From assembly GCF_030410515.1 (NCBI RefSeq), contig NZ_JAUHHD010000003.1, positions 124,001-188,000 of the forward strand: a stretch of DNA of 64,000 bases, read 5' to 3'. The notes under the pieces were generated by a model. The model worked only from the letters and a program-made list of their open reading frames with translations. It searched no databases and was not told where the DNA came from. Numbering within the stretch: position 1 is the first letter of the stretch; each line of letters begins with the position of its first letter. The translations under genes were made by a program, and so were the position numbers. Positions 55,381 to 64,000 of this stretch are shown here, piece by piece. This DNA is from Arthrobacter sp. YD4 (lineage in GTDB: Bacteria; Actinomycetota; Actinomycetes; Actinomycetales; Micrococcaceae).

Positions 55381-56776
55381 TTCACGGATCGCCGATGGCC
55401 TCCGGGCCTGGGTGTCGGCCGCCGCGCCTGGGGCCCGGCTGCCGTCCACGCGGGCGCTCGTGGCCGAATACCAGGCCAGTCCCGTCACGGTGCAGTCTGC
55501 GCTCCGGTCCCTGGCCGCACAGGGGCTGATCGAGAGCCGGCCCGGCGTGGGTACCTTCGTCCGTCCCCGCGCCCAGGTCCGACCCTCCGACTACGGATGG
55601 CAGTCAGCGGCCCTGGGTCCCGCGCCAGGCGCGCTTCGGCCCAATCCCGCCGCCATGCGCGACGTGCCAAACGATGTCACCGCCTTCAACGCCGGCTATC
55701 CGGACCGGGAGTTGCTGCCCGGCCGGATGGTGCGTGCTGCCCTGACCCGCGCCGCCCGGAGCGATGCGGCCGTCGCCCGCCCGCCTATGGCCGGGTTGCC
55801 GGAACTCCAGGCATGGTTCGCGCAGGAACTCGGCGCATCATCGCTGCCGGACGTGACGCCGCCCGTCGCGGCCGACGTCGTGATCCTCCCGGGATCCCAG
55901 AGCGGACTCAGCTCCCTCTTCCGCGCCTTGGTGGGCGCCGGCCAGCCGCTGCTCATGGAGTCGCCCACCTACTGGGGCGCCATCCTGGCCGCCGCCAGCG
56001 CCGGCGTCCGGGTCATCCCGGTGCCGAGCGGGCCGGACGGGCCCGATGTCGAGGAGCTCGCCCGCGCCTTCGAGGAAACCGGCGCCCGCGCCTTTTACGC
56101 CCAACCGACGTTCGCCAACCCCACCGGCGCGCACTGGACGCGGAACCTCGGCGACCAGGTGCTGGATGTGGTGCGACGCTACGGGGCCTTCCTGATCGAG
56201 GACGACTGGGCCCACGACTTCGGCATCACCGCGGACCCTGCGCCGCTCGCCGCCCGCGACGGATCCGGCCACGTGGTCTACCTCCGGTCCCTGACCAAGA
56301 GCCTCTCCCCGGCAGTCCGGGTGGCGGCCGTCGTCGCCCGCGGACCCGCCCGGGAACGGATCGTCGCCGACCGTTTGGCGGAGTCCATGTACGTCAGCGG
56401 CCTGCTCCAGGCCGCTGCCGTCGACGTCGTCACCCAGCCCGGATGGCAGGCGCACCTGCGCGGCCTCAAGAGCCTGTTGAAATCCCGCCGCGACCTGCTG
56501 CTCGACAGCCTCCGCGAGCACGCACCGGCTGCGCATGTGGCACACGTCCCGGCCGGGGGACTGAACCTCTGGGCCCGGCTCCCGGACGGCACCGCAATGG
56601 ACCGCCTGGTCCGGGACTGCGAGGCCGGCGGCGTGGTGATCGCCGACGGTGCCGGCTGGTTCCCGGCCGAGGCCTCGGGCCCGTTCCTGCGGCTCAACTA
56701 TGCCGGCCCGAACCCGGCGGCGTTCCCCCGGGCCGCCCGGGTGCTGGGGGAGGCCTTGGGGCGCAACGGCCGATAG
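55364..56776 (+). CDS. MocR/PdxR-type regulator (GntR HTH fused to aminotransferase fold)
   Basis: A 470-residue chimera: N-terminal GntR winged helix (RLPSTRALVAEYQASPVTVQ, SRPGVGTFVRPR) followed by a fold-type I aminotransferase domain. The PLP lysine is in YLRSLTKSLSPAVRVAAVVA and the aspartate in FLIEDDWAHDF. MocR proteins use PLP or PLP-amino acid adducts as effectors. Its ATG shares two bases with the ATG of the divergent transporter, so both genes must have very short or leaderless mRNAs. No ribosome-binding site is possible upstream except within the other gene. Confidence 0.88.
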   Translation: MSDNSSSRIADGLRAWVSAAAPGARLPSTRALVAEYQASPVTVQSALRSLAAQGLIESRPGVGTFVRPRAQVRPSDYGWQSAALGPAPGALRPNPAAMRDVPNDVTAFNAGYPDRELLPGRMVRAALTRAARSDAAVARPPMAGLPELQAWFAQELGASSLPDVTPPVAADVVILPGSQSGLSSLFRALVGAGQPLLMESPTYWGAILAAASAGVRVIPVPSGPDGPDVEELARAFEETGARAFYAQPTFANPTGAHWTRNLGDQVLDVVRRYGAFLIEDDWAHDFGITADPAPLAARDGSGHVVYLRSLTKSLSPAVRVAAVVARGPARERIVADRLAESMYVSGLLQAAAVDVVTQPGWQAHLRGLKSLLKSRRDLLLDSLREHAPAAHVAHVPAGGLNLWARLPDGTAMDRLVRDCEAGGVVIADGAGWFPAEASGPFLRLNYAGPNPAAFPRAARVLGEALGRNGR

Positions 56777-56911
56777 TCAGCCAACTGCCCATCGGGCCGG
56801 GACGCGGCGCCGCCGAACCGTGCCGTATTTCAGATCGGTAACGCGACCTCCTACACTTAGCGGGAGCCTTTGTAAGTATTTGGGGGCGAGTAGTCGTGAG
56901 GAAACTGGTAA

Positions 56912-58237
56912 ATGAGTAGTGTTCTGACAATCCGCGGAGGCGTCCCGCTGACCGGCCGCGTCACCGTCCGTGGGGCCAAGAATCTTGTCCCCAAGGCGAT
57001 GGTGGCCGCCCTGCTCGGCAACGAGCCGTCCGTGCTGCGCAACGTCCCTGAGATCAAGGACGTTGAGGTTGTCACCAGCCTGCTCCAGTTGCACGGCGTC
57101 ACCGTGGACAAGGACCCGGTCACCGGGGACCTGACCCTGGATCCGACCAACGCCAAGACGGCCTCGCACACCGCCATCGACGCCCACGCCGGTGACTCGC
57201 GCATCCCGATCCTGCTGTGCGGGCCGCTGATCCACGCGATCGGCGAGGCCTTCATCCCGGACTTGGGCGGCTGCAAGATCGGCGACCGCCCGATCGACTA
57301 CCACCTGAACGTGCTCCGCCAGTTCGGCGCCGTCGTCGAGAAGCGCCCGGGCGGCATCCACATCTCCGCCCCTAACGGCCTCAAGGGTGCCAAGATCGCC
57401 CTGCCCTACCCGTCCGTCGGCGCCACCGAGCAGGTCCTGCTCAGCGCCACCCGGGCCGAGGGCATCACCGAACTCTCCGGCGCGGCCACCGAGCCGGAAA
57501 TCGTGGACCTGATCGCCGTGCTGCAGAAGATGGGCGCCATCATCAGCGTCCAGACGGACCGCACGATCCGGATCGAGGGTGTCCAAGACCTCGGTGGTTA
57601 TAACCACCGCGCCCTCTCCGACCGCAACGAATCCGCCTCCTGGGCCTCCGCCGCCCTCGTCACCCGCGGCGACATCTTCGTCGAGGGGGCCACCCAGCGG
57701 GACATGATGACCTTCCTCAACACCTACCGCAAGGTGGGCGGCGGCATGGACATTGGCGACGACGGCATCCGTTTCTACCACCCGGGCGGCAAGCTCAGCC
57801 CGCTGGTCCTCGAGACCGACGTCCACCCCGGCTTCATGACCGACTGGCAGCAGCCGCTGATCGTCGCGCTCACCCAGGCCGAGGGCGTCTCGATCGTGCA
57901 CGAAACCGTCTACGAGAACCGCTTCGGCTTCACCGAGGCACTCGTGCGCATGGGCGCCAACATCCAGGTGCACCGCGAATGCCTGGGCAGCGTCCCGTGC
58001 CGCTTCGGCCAGCGCAACTTCCTGCACTCCGCCGTCATCTCCGGCCCCACGCAGCTCAAGGGCACCGACATCGACGTTCCCGACCTGCGCGGCGGCTTCA
58101 GCCACCTGATCGCGGCACTGGCCGCCACCGGCACCTCCCGCGTCACCGGCATCGACATCATCAACCGCGGCTACGAGCGCTTCACCGAAAAGCTCGCCGG
58201 CCTGGGCGCCGATTTCGATATCACCTCGGCCGGGTAG
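56912..58237 (+). CDS. murA: UDP-N-acetylglucosamine 1-carboxyvinyltransferase
   Basis: First committed step of peptidoglycan synthesis. 441 residues, two inside-out domains. GAKNLVPKAMVAALLGNEPS with the catalytic lysine, and the fosfomycin-target cysteine in DLGGCKIGDRPIDYHLNVL. A TACACT -10-like element lies at about 56852 in the 135-base upstream gap, giving a leader of about 50 bases. First gene of a murA-plsC-gpsA-ddl cluster. Confidence 0.95.
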   Translation: MSSVLTIRGGVPLTGRVTVRGAKNLVPKAMVAALLGNEPSVLRNVPEIKDVEVVTSLLQLHGVTVDKDPVTGDLTLDPTNAKTASHTAIDAHAGDSRIPILLCGPLIHAIGEAFIPDLGGCKIGDRPIDYHLNVLRQFGAVVEKRPGGIHISAPNGLKGAKIALPYPSVGATEQVLLSATRAEGITELSGAATEPEIVDLIAVLQKMGAIISVQTDRTIRIEGVQDLGGYNHRALSDRNESASWASAALVTRGDIFVEGATQRDMMTFLNTYRKVGGGMDIGDDGIRFYHPGGKLSPLVLETDVHPGFMTDWQQPLIVALTQAEGVSIVHETVYENRFGFTEALVRMGANIQVHRECLGSVPCRFGQRNFLHSAVISGPTQLKGTDIDVPDLRGGFSHLIAALAATGTSRVTGIDIINRGYERFTEKLAGLGADFDITSAG

Positions 58238-58245
58238 CGGACCCG

Positions 58246-59055
58246 ATGAAAGAAACGGCCACAAGCCAGACCACCTTCGTGATCGTCGCCGGAATCGTCC
58301 GGCCCATCATGAACCTGCTGATGCGGAAGAAGTGGGAAGGCCTGGAGAAGCTGCCCGCCGGCGGCTTCATCGCAGCGCCCAATCACTGCACAGAGATCGA
58401 TCCGCTGGTGATCGGGCACATGCTCTACAACCAGAAGCGCATGCCGCACTTCCTGGCCAAGGGCAGCCTGTTCAAGGTTCCGGTGGTGGGCGCGGTGCTC
58501 CGCAACACCAAGCAGATTCCGGTGGAACGCTCGACGGCGGGCGCCAACCAGTCCCTCCAGGTGGCCCGGGAAGTGGTCAACGAGGGCGGCGCCATCATCA
58601 TCTACCCCGAGGGCACGCTCACCCGTGACCCGGAGCTTTGGCCGATGAAGGGGCACACCGGGGCCGCCCGGATGGCCCTCGAGTCCGGCATCCCCGTGGT
58701 CCCCATGGCCCACTGGGGCGCCCACGAGGTGTTTCCCCGCTACGCCAAGCGGTTTCACGTCTTCCCGCGCAAGACCTCCCGTGTCCTGGTCGGCGATCCC
58801 GTGGACCTCAGCGCGTTCGAGGGCCGGCCGCTGGACCGCGCCACGCTGACCGAGGCCACCGAGGTCATCATGGACGCCATCACGGAACTGCTGGCCACCC
58901 TGCGCGGCGGCCAGCCGCCGCTGGTCCGCTGGGACCCCTCGGCGCACAACCAGAGCACCCACGGCCGGTTCGTCGAACGCGGCGGAACCGGCCCCTCCAC
59001 CACGGCTACCGACGGCGGCGCCCCTGGAACTGCTAACGACGGCGGCACCGCGTGA
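58246..59055 (+). CDS. 1-acyl-glycerol-3-phosphate acyltransferase (PlsC-like)
   Basis: A 269-residue acyltransferase of phospholipid synthesis. Motif I NHCTEIDPLVIG (NHX4D), a central VERSTAGANQS, and motif III IIYPEGTLTRD. A short hydrophobic segment at residues 10-25 may attach it to the membrane. The last 45 residues are a low-complexity Gly/Thr tail. ATG 58246 is 8 bases after murA; the longer upstream frame lies in murA. Stop overlaps gpsA. Confidence 0.9.
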   Translation: MKETATSQTTFVIVAGIVRPIMNLLMRKKWEGLEKLPAGGFIAAPNHCTEIDPLVIGHMLYNQKRMPHFLAKGSLFKVPVVGAVLRNTKQIPVERSTAGANQSLQVAREVVNEGGAIIIYPEGTLTRDPELWPMKGHTGAARMALESGIPVVPMAHWGAHEVFPRYAKRFHVFPRKTSRVLVGDPVDLSAFEGRPLDRATLTEATEVIMDAITELLATLRGGQPPLVRWDPSAHNQSTHGRFVERGGTGPSTTATDGGAPGTANDGGTA

Positions 59056-60110
59056 CGGCGGAGCACGCGCGCAGCTGGGAGGGTTCGGCCCGGCGGGTCG
59101 CCGTCCTCGGCGCCGGCTCCTGGGGGACCACCTTCGCCAAGGTCGTCGCTGACGCGGCCACGGCCTCCGGCGTGGACCGCACCATCCGGATCTGGGGCCG
59201 CCGGGCCGACGTCGTCAACCAGATCAACGCCGAACACCGCAACGAGCAGTACCTCAAGGGCATCCTGCTGCCGGACAGCATCACCGCCTCCACCGACGTC
59301 GCCGAGGTCCTGGACGGCGCCGACTTGGTGATCCTCGCCGTTCCGGCGCAGACCCTGCGGCCGCAGCTTCGCGACTGGAAGAACCTGATCGCGCCCGATG
59401 CGCTCGTGGTATCCCTGATGAAGGGACTGGAACTGCACACCGATTCCCGGATGAGTGAGGTCATCCGCGAGGAACTCGACCTGCCGGCCGGCCGCGTCGC
59501 CGTCGTCTCCGGACCCAACCTGGCGATGGAAATCGCCCGGGAGGAACCCACCGCGTCCGTCGTCGCCTGCACCGAATCCGCCCCGGCCGGGTGGATGGCC
59601 CGCAGCTGCACCGCACCCTACTTCCGGCCCTACACCACCTCAGACGTGGTCGGCGTCGAAATCGGCGGCATCGTCAAGAACATCATCGCCCTGGCCGTCG
59701 GCATCTGCGAGGGCAAGCAGATGGGCGACAACACCAAGGCCTCCGTCATTACCCGCGGCCTCGCCGAAACCTCCCGCCTGACCCTGGCCCTGGGCGGTGA
59801 GGCCCGCACCATGGCCGGGCTCGCCGGGCTGGGCGACCTGGTGGCCACCTGCTCCTCGGCACTGTCCCGCAACCACACCGCCGGCAGGCTGCTCGGCACC
59901 GGACTCACCCTGGACCAGGTCACCGCCGAGATGACCCAGACCGCGGAGGGCATCAAGTCCGCCCAGGCCGTCCACGAGCTTGCCGGAAAACTGGGCGTCG
60001 AGATGCCCATCACAGCCGCCGTCGTCGCCGTGCTGGCCGGAAAACTCCACGTAGACCAACTGGGGCAGCTGCTGCTGTCCCGGGACCTGAAACCCGAAGG
60101 CGATTACTGA
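59052..60110 (+). CDS. gpsA: Glycerol-3-phosphate dehydrogenase [NAD(P)+]
   Basis: Supplies sn-glycerol 3-phosphate for phospholipids, the pathway of the upstream acyltransferase. 352 residues. VAVLGAGSWGTTFAKVVADA binds the cofactor; GPNLAMEIAREEPTA and the catalytic-lysine region EIGGIVKNIIALAVGICEG are present, with GLGDLVATCSSALSRN. GTG start overlaps the plsC stop (GTGA). Confidence 0.95.
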   Translation: MTAEHARSWEGSARRVAVLGAGSWGTTFAKVVADAATASGVDRTIRIWGRRADVVNQINAEHRNEQYLKGILLPDSITASTDVAEVLDGADLVILAVPAQTLRPQLRDWKNLIAPDALVVSLMKGLELHTDSRMSEVIREELDLPAGRVAVVSGPNLAMEIAREEPTASVVACTESAPAGWMARSCTAPYFRPYTTSDVVGVEIGGIVKNIIALAVGICEGKQMGDNTKASVITRGLAETSRLTLALGGEARTMAGLAGLGDLVATCSSALSRNHTAGRLLGTGLTLDQVTAEMTQTAEGIKSAQAVHELAGKLGVEMPITAAVVAVLAGKLHVDQLGQLLLSRDLKPEGDY

Positions 60111-60112
60111 CA

Positions 60113-61291
60113 GTGCCGGAAAACACCCCGACCCCTGAAGCCCTGACCTCAGATGCCCAGACCTCGGACGCCCTGACCGGCTCCGCGCGGCCCCGCGTGG
60201 CCGTGCTCTTCGGCGGCCGCTCCAGCGAACACGCCGTCAGCTGCGTCACCGCCGCCGGCGTCCTGGGCGCGATCGACAAGGCCAAGTACGAGGTCATCCC
60301 GATCGGCATCGCCAAGACGGGCCAGTGGGTCCTGGCCTCCGGGGACACCCGGGACTGGTCCCTCTCCGCGTCCTCCCTCCCGGAGGTGGCGCCCTCGGAG
60401 CAGACCGTGACGCTGGCCGAGATCGGCGGCGAGCACCAGCTGATCGTGGCCGCCCCGAACCAGGTTCCGCAGGAACTCGGCTCCGTGGACGTGGTCTTCC
60501 CGTTGCTGCACGGCCCGTTCGGCGAGGACGGCACCATCCAGGGGCTGCTGGAGCTCTCGGACACCCGTTACGTGGGCGCCGGGGTCCTGGCCTCGGCCGT
60601 CGGCATGGACAAGCACTACATGAAGGTGGTCTTCGAGTCCGCCGGCCTGCGCGTGGGGCCCTACATCACCGTCACGGACCGGCAGTGGCTGACCGACCCG
60701 GAGAGCGTCCGCAAGCGCGTCGACGCCCTCGGCTTCCCGGTCTTCGTCAAGCCCGCCCGCGCGGGCTCGTCGATGGGAATCTCCAAGGTCGACTCACTGG
60801 ACGGCCTGGACGCCGCGATCGAAACCGCCCGCGGGCACGACCCCAAGCTGGTGATCGAGGCCGGCATCGTGGGCCGCGAGATTGAGTGCGCCGTGCTCGA
60901 AGGTCGCGGAACGGACGCCCCGCGCACCTCCATGCCGGGCGAGATCTCGGTGGCCGGCGGCGGCCATGACTTCTACGACTTCAACGCCAAGTACGTCGAG
61001 GACGACGCGGCCTCGCTGAGTTGCCCGGCGGACCTGCCGGAAGAGGACATCGCCCGGGTCCGCGAGCTCGCCGCCGTGGCCTTCGACGCCGTCGGCGCCG
61101 AGGGCCTGAGCCGGGTGGATTTCTTTTACACCCCCGAGGGCGAACTGATCATCAACGAGATCAACACCATGCCCGGCTTCACGCCCAAGAGCATGTACCC
61201 GCAGATGTGGAAGGCCTCCGGGCTGGATTACGCGGAACTGATCGACGAGCTCATCTACCTGGCCCTGCACCGCAAGACCGGCCTGCGCTAG
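60113..61291 (+). CDS. ddl: D-alanine--D-alanine ligase
   Basis: ATP-grasp ligase making the D-Ala-D-Ala dipeptide for peptidoglycan. 392 residues. VLFGGRSSEHAVSCVTA, LLHGPFGEDGTIQGLLEL, VKPARAGSSMGISKV and IINEINTMPGFTPKSMYPQM are hallmark segments. The start GTG lies two bases after the gpsA stop. The N-terminal 20 residues are a Thr/Ala-rich tail. Confidence 0.95.
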   Translation: MPENTPTPEALTSDAQTSDALTGSARPRVAVLFGGRSSEHAVSCVTAAGVLGAIDKAKYEVIPIGIAKTGQWVLASGDTRDWSLSASSLPEVAPSEQTVTLAEIGGEHQLIVAAPNQVPQELGSVDVVFPLLHGPFGEDGTIQGLLELSDTRYVGAGVLASAVGMDKHYMKVVFESAGLRVGPYITVTDRQWLTDPESVRKRVDALGFPVFVKPARAGSSMGISKVDSLDGLDAAIETARGHDPKLVIEAGIVGREIECAVLEGRGTDAPRTSMPGEISVAGGGHDFYDFNAKYVEDDAASLSCPADLPEEDIARVRELAAVAFDAVGAEGLSRVDFFYTPEGELIINEINTMPGFTPKSMYPQMWKASGLDYAELIDELIYLALHRKTGLR

Positions 61292-61315
61292 CGGCCCCGT
61301 AAAGCCTGCCCGCCG

Positions 61316-61819
61316 CTACTTGCCGGTGGGCAGGTTCTGCAGGTCCTGCTGGCCGACGCAGTTGCGGGTGGACCTCACCTTGCCGGCGGCGTTCGCCAGC
61401 TCCGCGAGGACCGTGGCGGAGCTGATCTTGTTGGGGTCCATCAGGATTTCCGTCGCGGGTTCGCGGCCGAACGTGGTCAAAGTCCACACCGGATCGCCCT
61501 CCTTGATGACCCAGTCCACGCCGTTGACGGTCACGCAGCGGTCCGTGGTGGGGCCGGGGACGTTCACGCCGCAGCGCAGCACCAGCAGGGACGGGTCCCC
61601 CCACGCGGCGGTGCCCTGGCTGTTGGTCTTGCGGAGCTTTGCGTCGCCGATCGAATCCGGCAACGCCACCATCATGGGCGCGCACGCCGGGTTGGCCGCA
61701 TCCTTGGCGGGGGCGACGTCGACGGCGGGGGAGCAGGCGCTCAAAGCCAGCCCGGCAGCGGCGACGGTGGCCAGGAAGCGGAGGGGGCGACGGGATCCGG
61801 ACTGGCGGTGCTGCTGCAT
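61316..61819 (-). CDS. DUF3515 lipoprotein
   Basis: A 167-residue actinobacterial lipoprotein with lipobox ALSACSP, then ANPACAPMMVALPDSI, TAAWGDPSLLVLRCGV and DWVIKEGDPVWTLTTFGR, the DUF3515 pattern; six cysteines include likely disulfides. The gene commonly sits between ddl and thiL in actinobacteria, as here. TAGGCT lies six bases before the ATG on the minus strand. Function unknown. Confidence 0.87.
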   Translation of the reverse strand: MQQHRQSGSRRPLRFLATVAAAGLALSACSPAVDVAPAKDAANPACAPMMVALPDSIGDAKLRKTNSQGTAAWGDPSLLVLRCGVNVPGPTTDRCVTVNGVDWVIKEGDPVWTLTTFGREPATEILMDPNKISSATVLAELANAAGKVRSTRNCVGQQDLQNLPTGK

Positions 61820-61890
61820 CCATCCAGCCTATCCCGGCCGGAGCGGGCGCCCGGACCGTCACTGTCGGACCCGGACGGTAGCGTAGGAAC

Positions 61891-62922
61891 GTGCCTGACA
61901 TCGTGAACACCACCCCGCTGACCGTGGCCGACCTCTCCGAGTCCCAGCTGCTGCAACGGATCTTTCCTCGCCTGAACGCCGGCGACGGCAACGTCCTGCT
62001 GCTGGGCCCCGGGGACGACGCCGCGATCGTCGCCGCCCCGGACGGCCGCACCGTGATCAGCATCGACACCCAGGTGGCGGACCAGGACTTCCGGCTGCAG
62101 TGGAACAACGGGTACCGGACCACCGGCTACGACGTCGGCTGGAAGGCCGCCGCGCAGAACCTCAGCGACATCAACGCCATGGGTGCCCGGGCCACCTCCC
62201 TGGTGGTCAGCCTGACCATGCCCCCGGAAACCACCGTGGGCTGGGTGGAGGACTTCGCGGACGGCATCAGCGCCGGCATCAGCGGACTCGGCGCCGGCGG
62301 CTGCGCGGTCGCCGGCGGTGACCTCGGCCGCGGACGCGAACTCTCCGTCTCCGTCGCCATCCTCGGCAGCCTCGACGGCCGCGCCCCCGTGCTGCGCTCC
62401 GGCGCCCGGCCCGGGGACACGCTCGCCCTCGCCGGCACCGTCGGGCACGCCGCCGCCGGCCTCGCCCTGCTCGAATCGGAGGTCCCGGTGGATCGCCTGA
62501 CCCGGGAACAGCGCGCTCTGCTGGACACCCAGTGCCGGCCGCGGCCCCCGCTCGCCGCCGGGCCCTCCGCCCGCGACGCCGGGGCGACCGCGCTGATGGA
62601 TATTTCCGACGGCCTGGTCCGCGACGGCGGCAGGCTGGCAGACGCCAGCGGCGCCGTCCTCGACCTGGACCCCGCCGCGCTGAAACAACTGGCCGCCCCG
62701 CTGCAGGACGCCGCCGCCCTCCTGGGGACGGACCCGCTGGACTGGGTCCTGGGCGGCGGGGAGGACCACGGGCTGCTGGCGGCCTTTCCCGCCGACGTTC
62801 AGCTGCCTCCCGGTTTCACTGCGATAGGCTCGGTAAAGGCCCGGGCAACGAATGACGGCCCGGCCGTGACCATAGCGGGCAAGCCCGCTGACACTGTGGG
62901 ATGGGATCACTTTGCAGACTAA
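61891..62922 (+). CDS. thiL: Thiamine-monophosphate kinase
   Basis: ATP-dependent last step of thiamine diphosphate synthesis. 343 residues. LLLGPGDDAAIVAAPDGRTV, SIDTQVADQDFRL, LSDINAMGARATSLVVSL, VAGGDLGRGRELSVSVAILG and ALMDISDGLVRDG are characteristic. GTG start with TAGCGT six bases upstream. The 3' end overlaps the possible TTG start of the DAK2-domain gene. Confidence 0.94.
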   Translation: MPDIVNTTPLTVADLSESQLLQRIFPRLNAGDGNVLLLGPGDDAAIVAAPDGRTVISIDTQVADQDFRLQWNNGYRTTGYDVGWKAAAQNLSDINAMGARATSLVVSLTMPPETTVGWVEDFADGISAGISGLGAGGCAVAGGDLGRGRELSVSVAILGSLDGRAPVLRSGARPGDTLALAGTVGHAAAGLALLESEVPVDRLTREQRALLDTQCRPRPPLAAGPSARDAGATALMDISDGLVRDGGRLADASGAVLDLDPAALKQLAAPLQDAAALLGTDPLDWVLGGGEDHGLLAAFPADVQLPPGFTAIGSVKARATNDGPAVTIAGKPADTVGWDHFAD

Positions 62923-64000
62923 GATTGCCGCCAACGCGCAAGCGATGAAGCGGTGGTTGGGCAAGGCAGAAACGACGCTCGGAAACCACAGCGACCGCCT
63001 GAACGCCATCAACATCTTCCCGGTGGCCGACGGCGATACCGGCACCAACCTCTACCTCACCGTCCGGGCCGCCGCCCGCGTGCTGCAGGACGTCGCCACG
63101 GACACCTCCGCCCTTCCGCAGCTGCCCGCCGGCGGCCAGCCGTTCGCCGTACCTGCCCCGGATCCGGCCCAGCACGACGTTGGGGCGCTCCTGGCCCGCG
63201 CCGGCCAGGCCGCCATCGAGCAGGCCCGCGGCAACTCCGGGACCCTGTTTGCCGTCTTCCTCTGCGCCGTCGCCGAGCCGCTGGCCGGCCATCCCCGGAT
63301 GAGCTCCCCGCTGCTGGCTGCCGCCCTGAACCGCGCCCAGCTCCGGGCCTGGTCCGCGCTGAGCGACCCCGTCCCCGGAACCATGCTCTCGGTCATGGAG
63401 GCCGCCGCCCGCGCCGTGGCCGCCGTCGACGCCGAACACGGCGGGGACGACAGCAACCACACCCTGGGCCTGGCCCTGGACGCCGCCGTCGAGGCCGCGC
63501 TGGGCGCCGTCGTCCACACCGAGGATCAACTCGAGGCACTGCACGCCGCCAAGGTGGTGGACGCCGGCGGCGTCGGCATGCTGCTGATCCTCGACTGCCT
63601 CCGCTCGGCCGTGCTGGGGGAGGAGCTCCAGGAGGCCCTGGTGGACGGACTGCACGGTTACGACGTGCAGGATCCGCACATTCACGCCGACATGCCGCGG
63701 GACGAGGGCGTGGAGGTAATGTGCACCATCTCGCTCTCCCCGCTGGACGCCGCCACCATGCGGCAGCGGCTGGACGAGATCGGCGAGTCGGTGATCATGA
63801 GCCAGGTAGGCAAGGACGCCGACGCCGAGGGCGCCTACCGCTGGCGCGTCCACGTGCACGTTCCCGACGCGGCTCCCGCCGTAGCGCTCATCCGTTCCCT
63901 CGGCGAGCCCACCGAGACCAGCATCAGCGACCTCGCCGTCCCGCGGGACCCCGCGGAGGCGGCCGTCCCCGGCGCCGCCGGCAGCACGGACCCCGACGGA
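62912..64000 (+). CDS. DAK2-domain protein, fatty acid kinase (FakA)-like, 3' end outside window
   Basis: Open frame to the window end, 363 codons seen. The nucleotide-binding signature NAINIFPVADGDTGTNLYLT and the region ARGNSGTLFAVFLCAVAEPL identify a DAK2 kinase domain; KVVDAGGVGMLLILDCLRS marks the start of the middle domain. FakA with FakB phosphorylates exogenous fatty acids. TTG 62912 is chosen because it keeps the first helix (QTKIAANAQAMKRWLG) that matches the N-terminus of known FakA; ATG 62945 would cut it. Overlaps the thiL end by 11 bases. Confidence 0.85.
   Translation, partial: MQTKIAANAQAMKRWLGKAETTLGNHSDRLNAINIFPVADGDTGTNLYLTVRAAARVLQDVATDTSALPQLPAGGQPFAVPAPDPAQHDVGALLARAGQAAIEQARGNSGTLFAVFLCAVAEPLAGHPRMSSPLLAAALNRAQLRAWSALSDPVPGTMLSVMEAAARAVAAVDAEHGGDDSNHTLGLALDAAVEAALGAVVHTEDQLEALHAAKVVDAGGVGMLLILDCLRSAVLGEELQEALVDGLHGYDVQDPHIHADMPRDEGVEVMCTISLSPLDAATMRQRLDEIGESVIMSQVGKDADAEGAYRWRVHVHVPDAAPAVALIRSLGEPTETSISDLAVPRDPAEAAVPGAAGSTDPDG

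Overview
This is a 64-kb piece of a high-GC actinobacterial chromosome, most likely from an Arthrobacter/Pseudarthrobacter-type member of the Micrococcaceae. That is inferred from very high GC, GTG starts, many promoters placed 6-7 bases before a start codon, DUF222/HNH, DUF3515 and sunset-domain proteins, and an Mqo-type malate oxidase. It reads as core chromosome: no phage, integrase, transposase or CRISPR array is seen. Four single tRNA genes are present (Leu-UAG, Lys-CUU, Gln-CUG, Glu-CUC).

Region 1 (1-9.2 kb): a nadA-nadB-nadC-cysteine desulfurase operon for de novo NAD synthesis. nadB carries an in-frame, strongly palindromic insert. It is followed by GtrA, DUF1684, M20 peptidase, lipoprotein and transglutaminase-like genes. 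Region 2 (9.2-24.6 kb): a MarR/luciferase-like monooxygenase pair divergent from an MFS exporter, a stand-alone RND pump, mqo, an orphan solute-binding lipoprotein, a fasciclin lipoprotein, a Bcp peroxiredoxin, a second MarR gene, a 44-residue small ORF, secreted and membrane Pro/Ala-rich proteins, and a LysR regulator.

Region 3 (24.6-43.6 kb) is a branched-chain amino acid and translation block: ilvD, an attenuator with a BCAA-rich leader peptide, ilvB-ilvN-ilvC, serA, an ABC transporter pair running into metG, leuB, ilvE, two hydrolases, gltX and a HAD phosphatase. Region 4 (43.6-56.8 kb): a heptad-repeat membrane protein, tRNA-Gln and tRNA-Glu, two overlapping dynamin-like GTPase genes, DUF1697, an IclR regulator divergent from leuCD, a DUF222-HNH protein, and a DMT transporter/MocR regulator pair whose start codons overlap inside one operator-like dyad. 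Region 5 (56.9-64 kb): murA-plsC-gpsA-ddl for envelope synthesis, DUF3515, thiL, and the start of a DAK2-domain (fatty acid kinase-like) gene that runs off the window.

The most rewarding signals are regulatory or structural rather than a new gene cluster: the nadB insert, the ilv attenuator, the shared-start MocR operator, and a recurring TAGRCT-N6/7-ATG promoter/start arrangement indicating widespread leaderless transcripts. Database comparisons were not possible; family names rest on motifs read directly from the translations.
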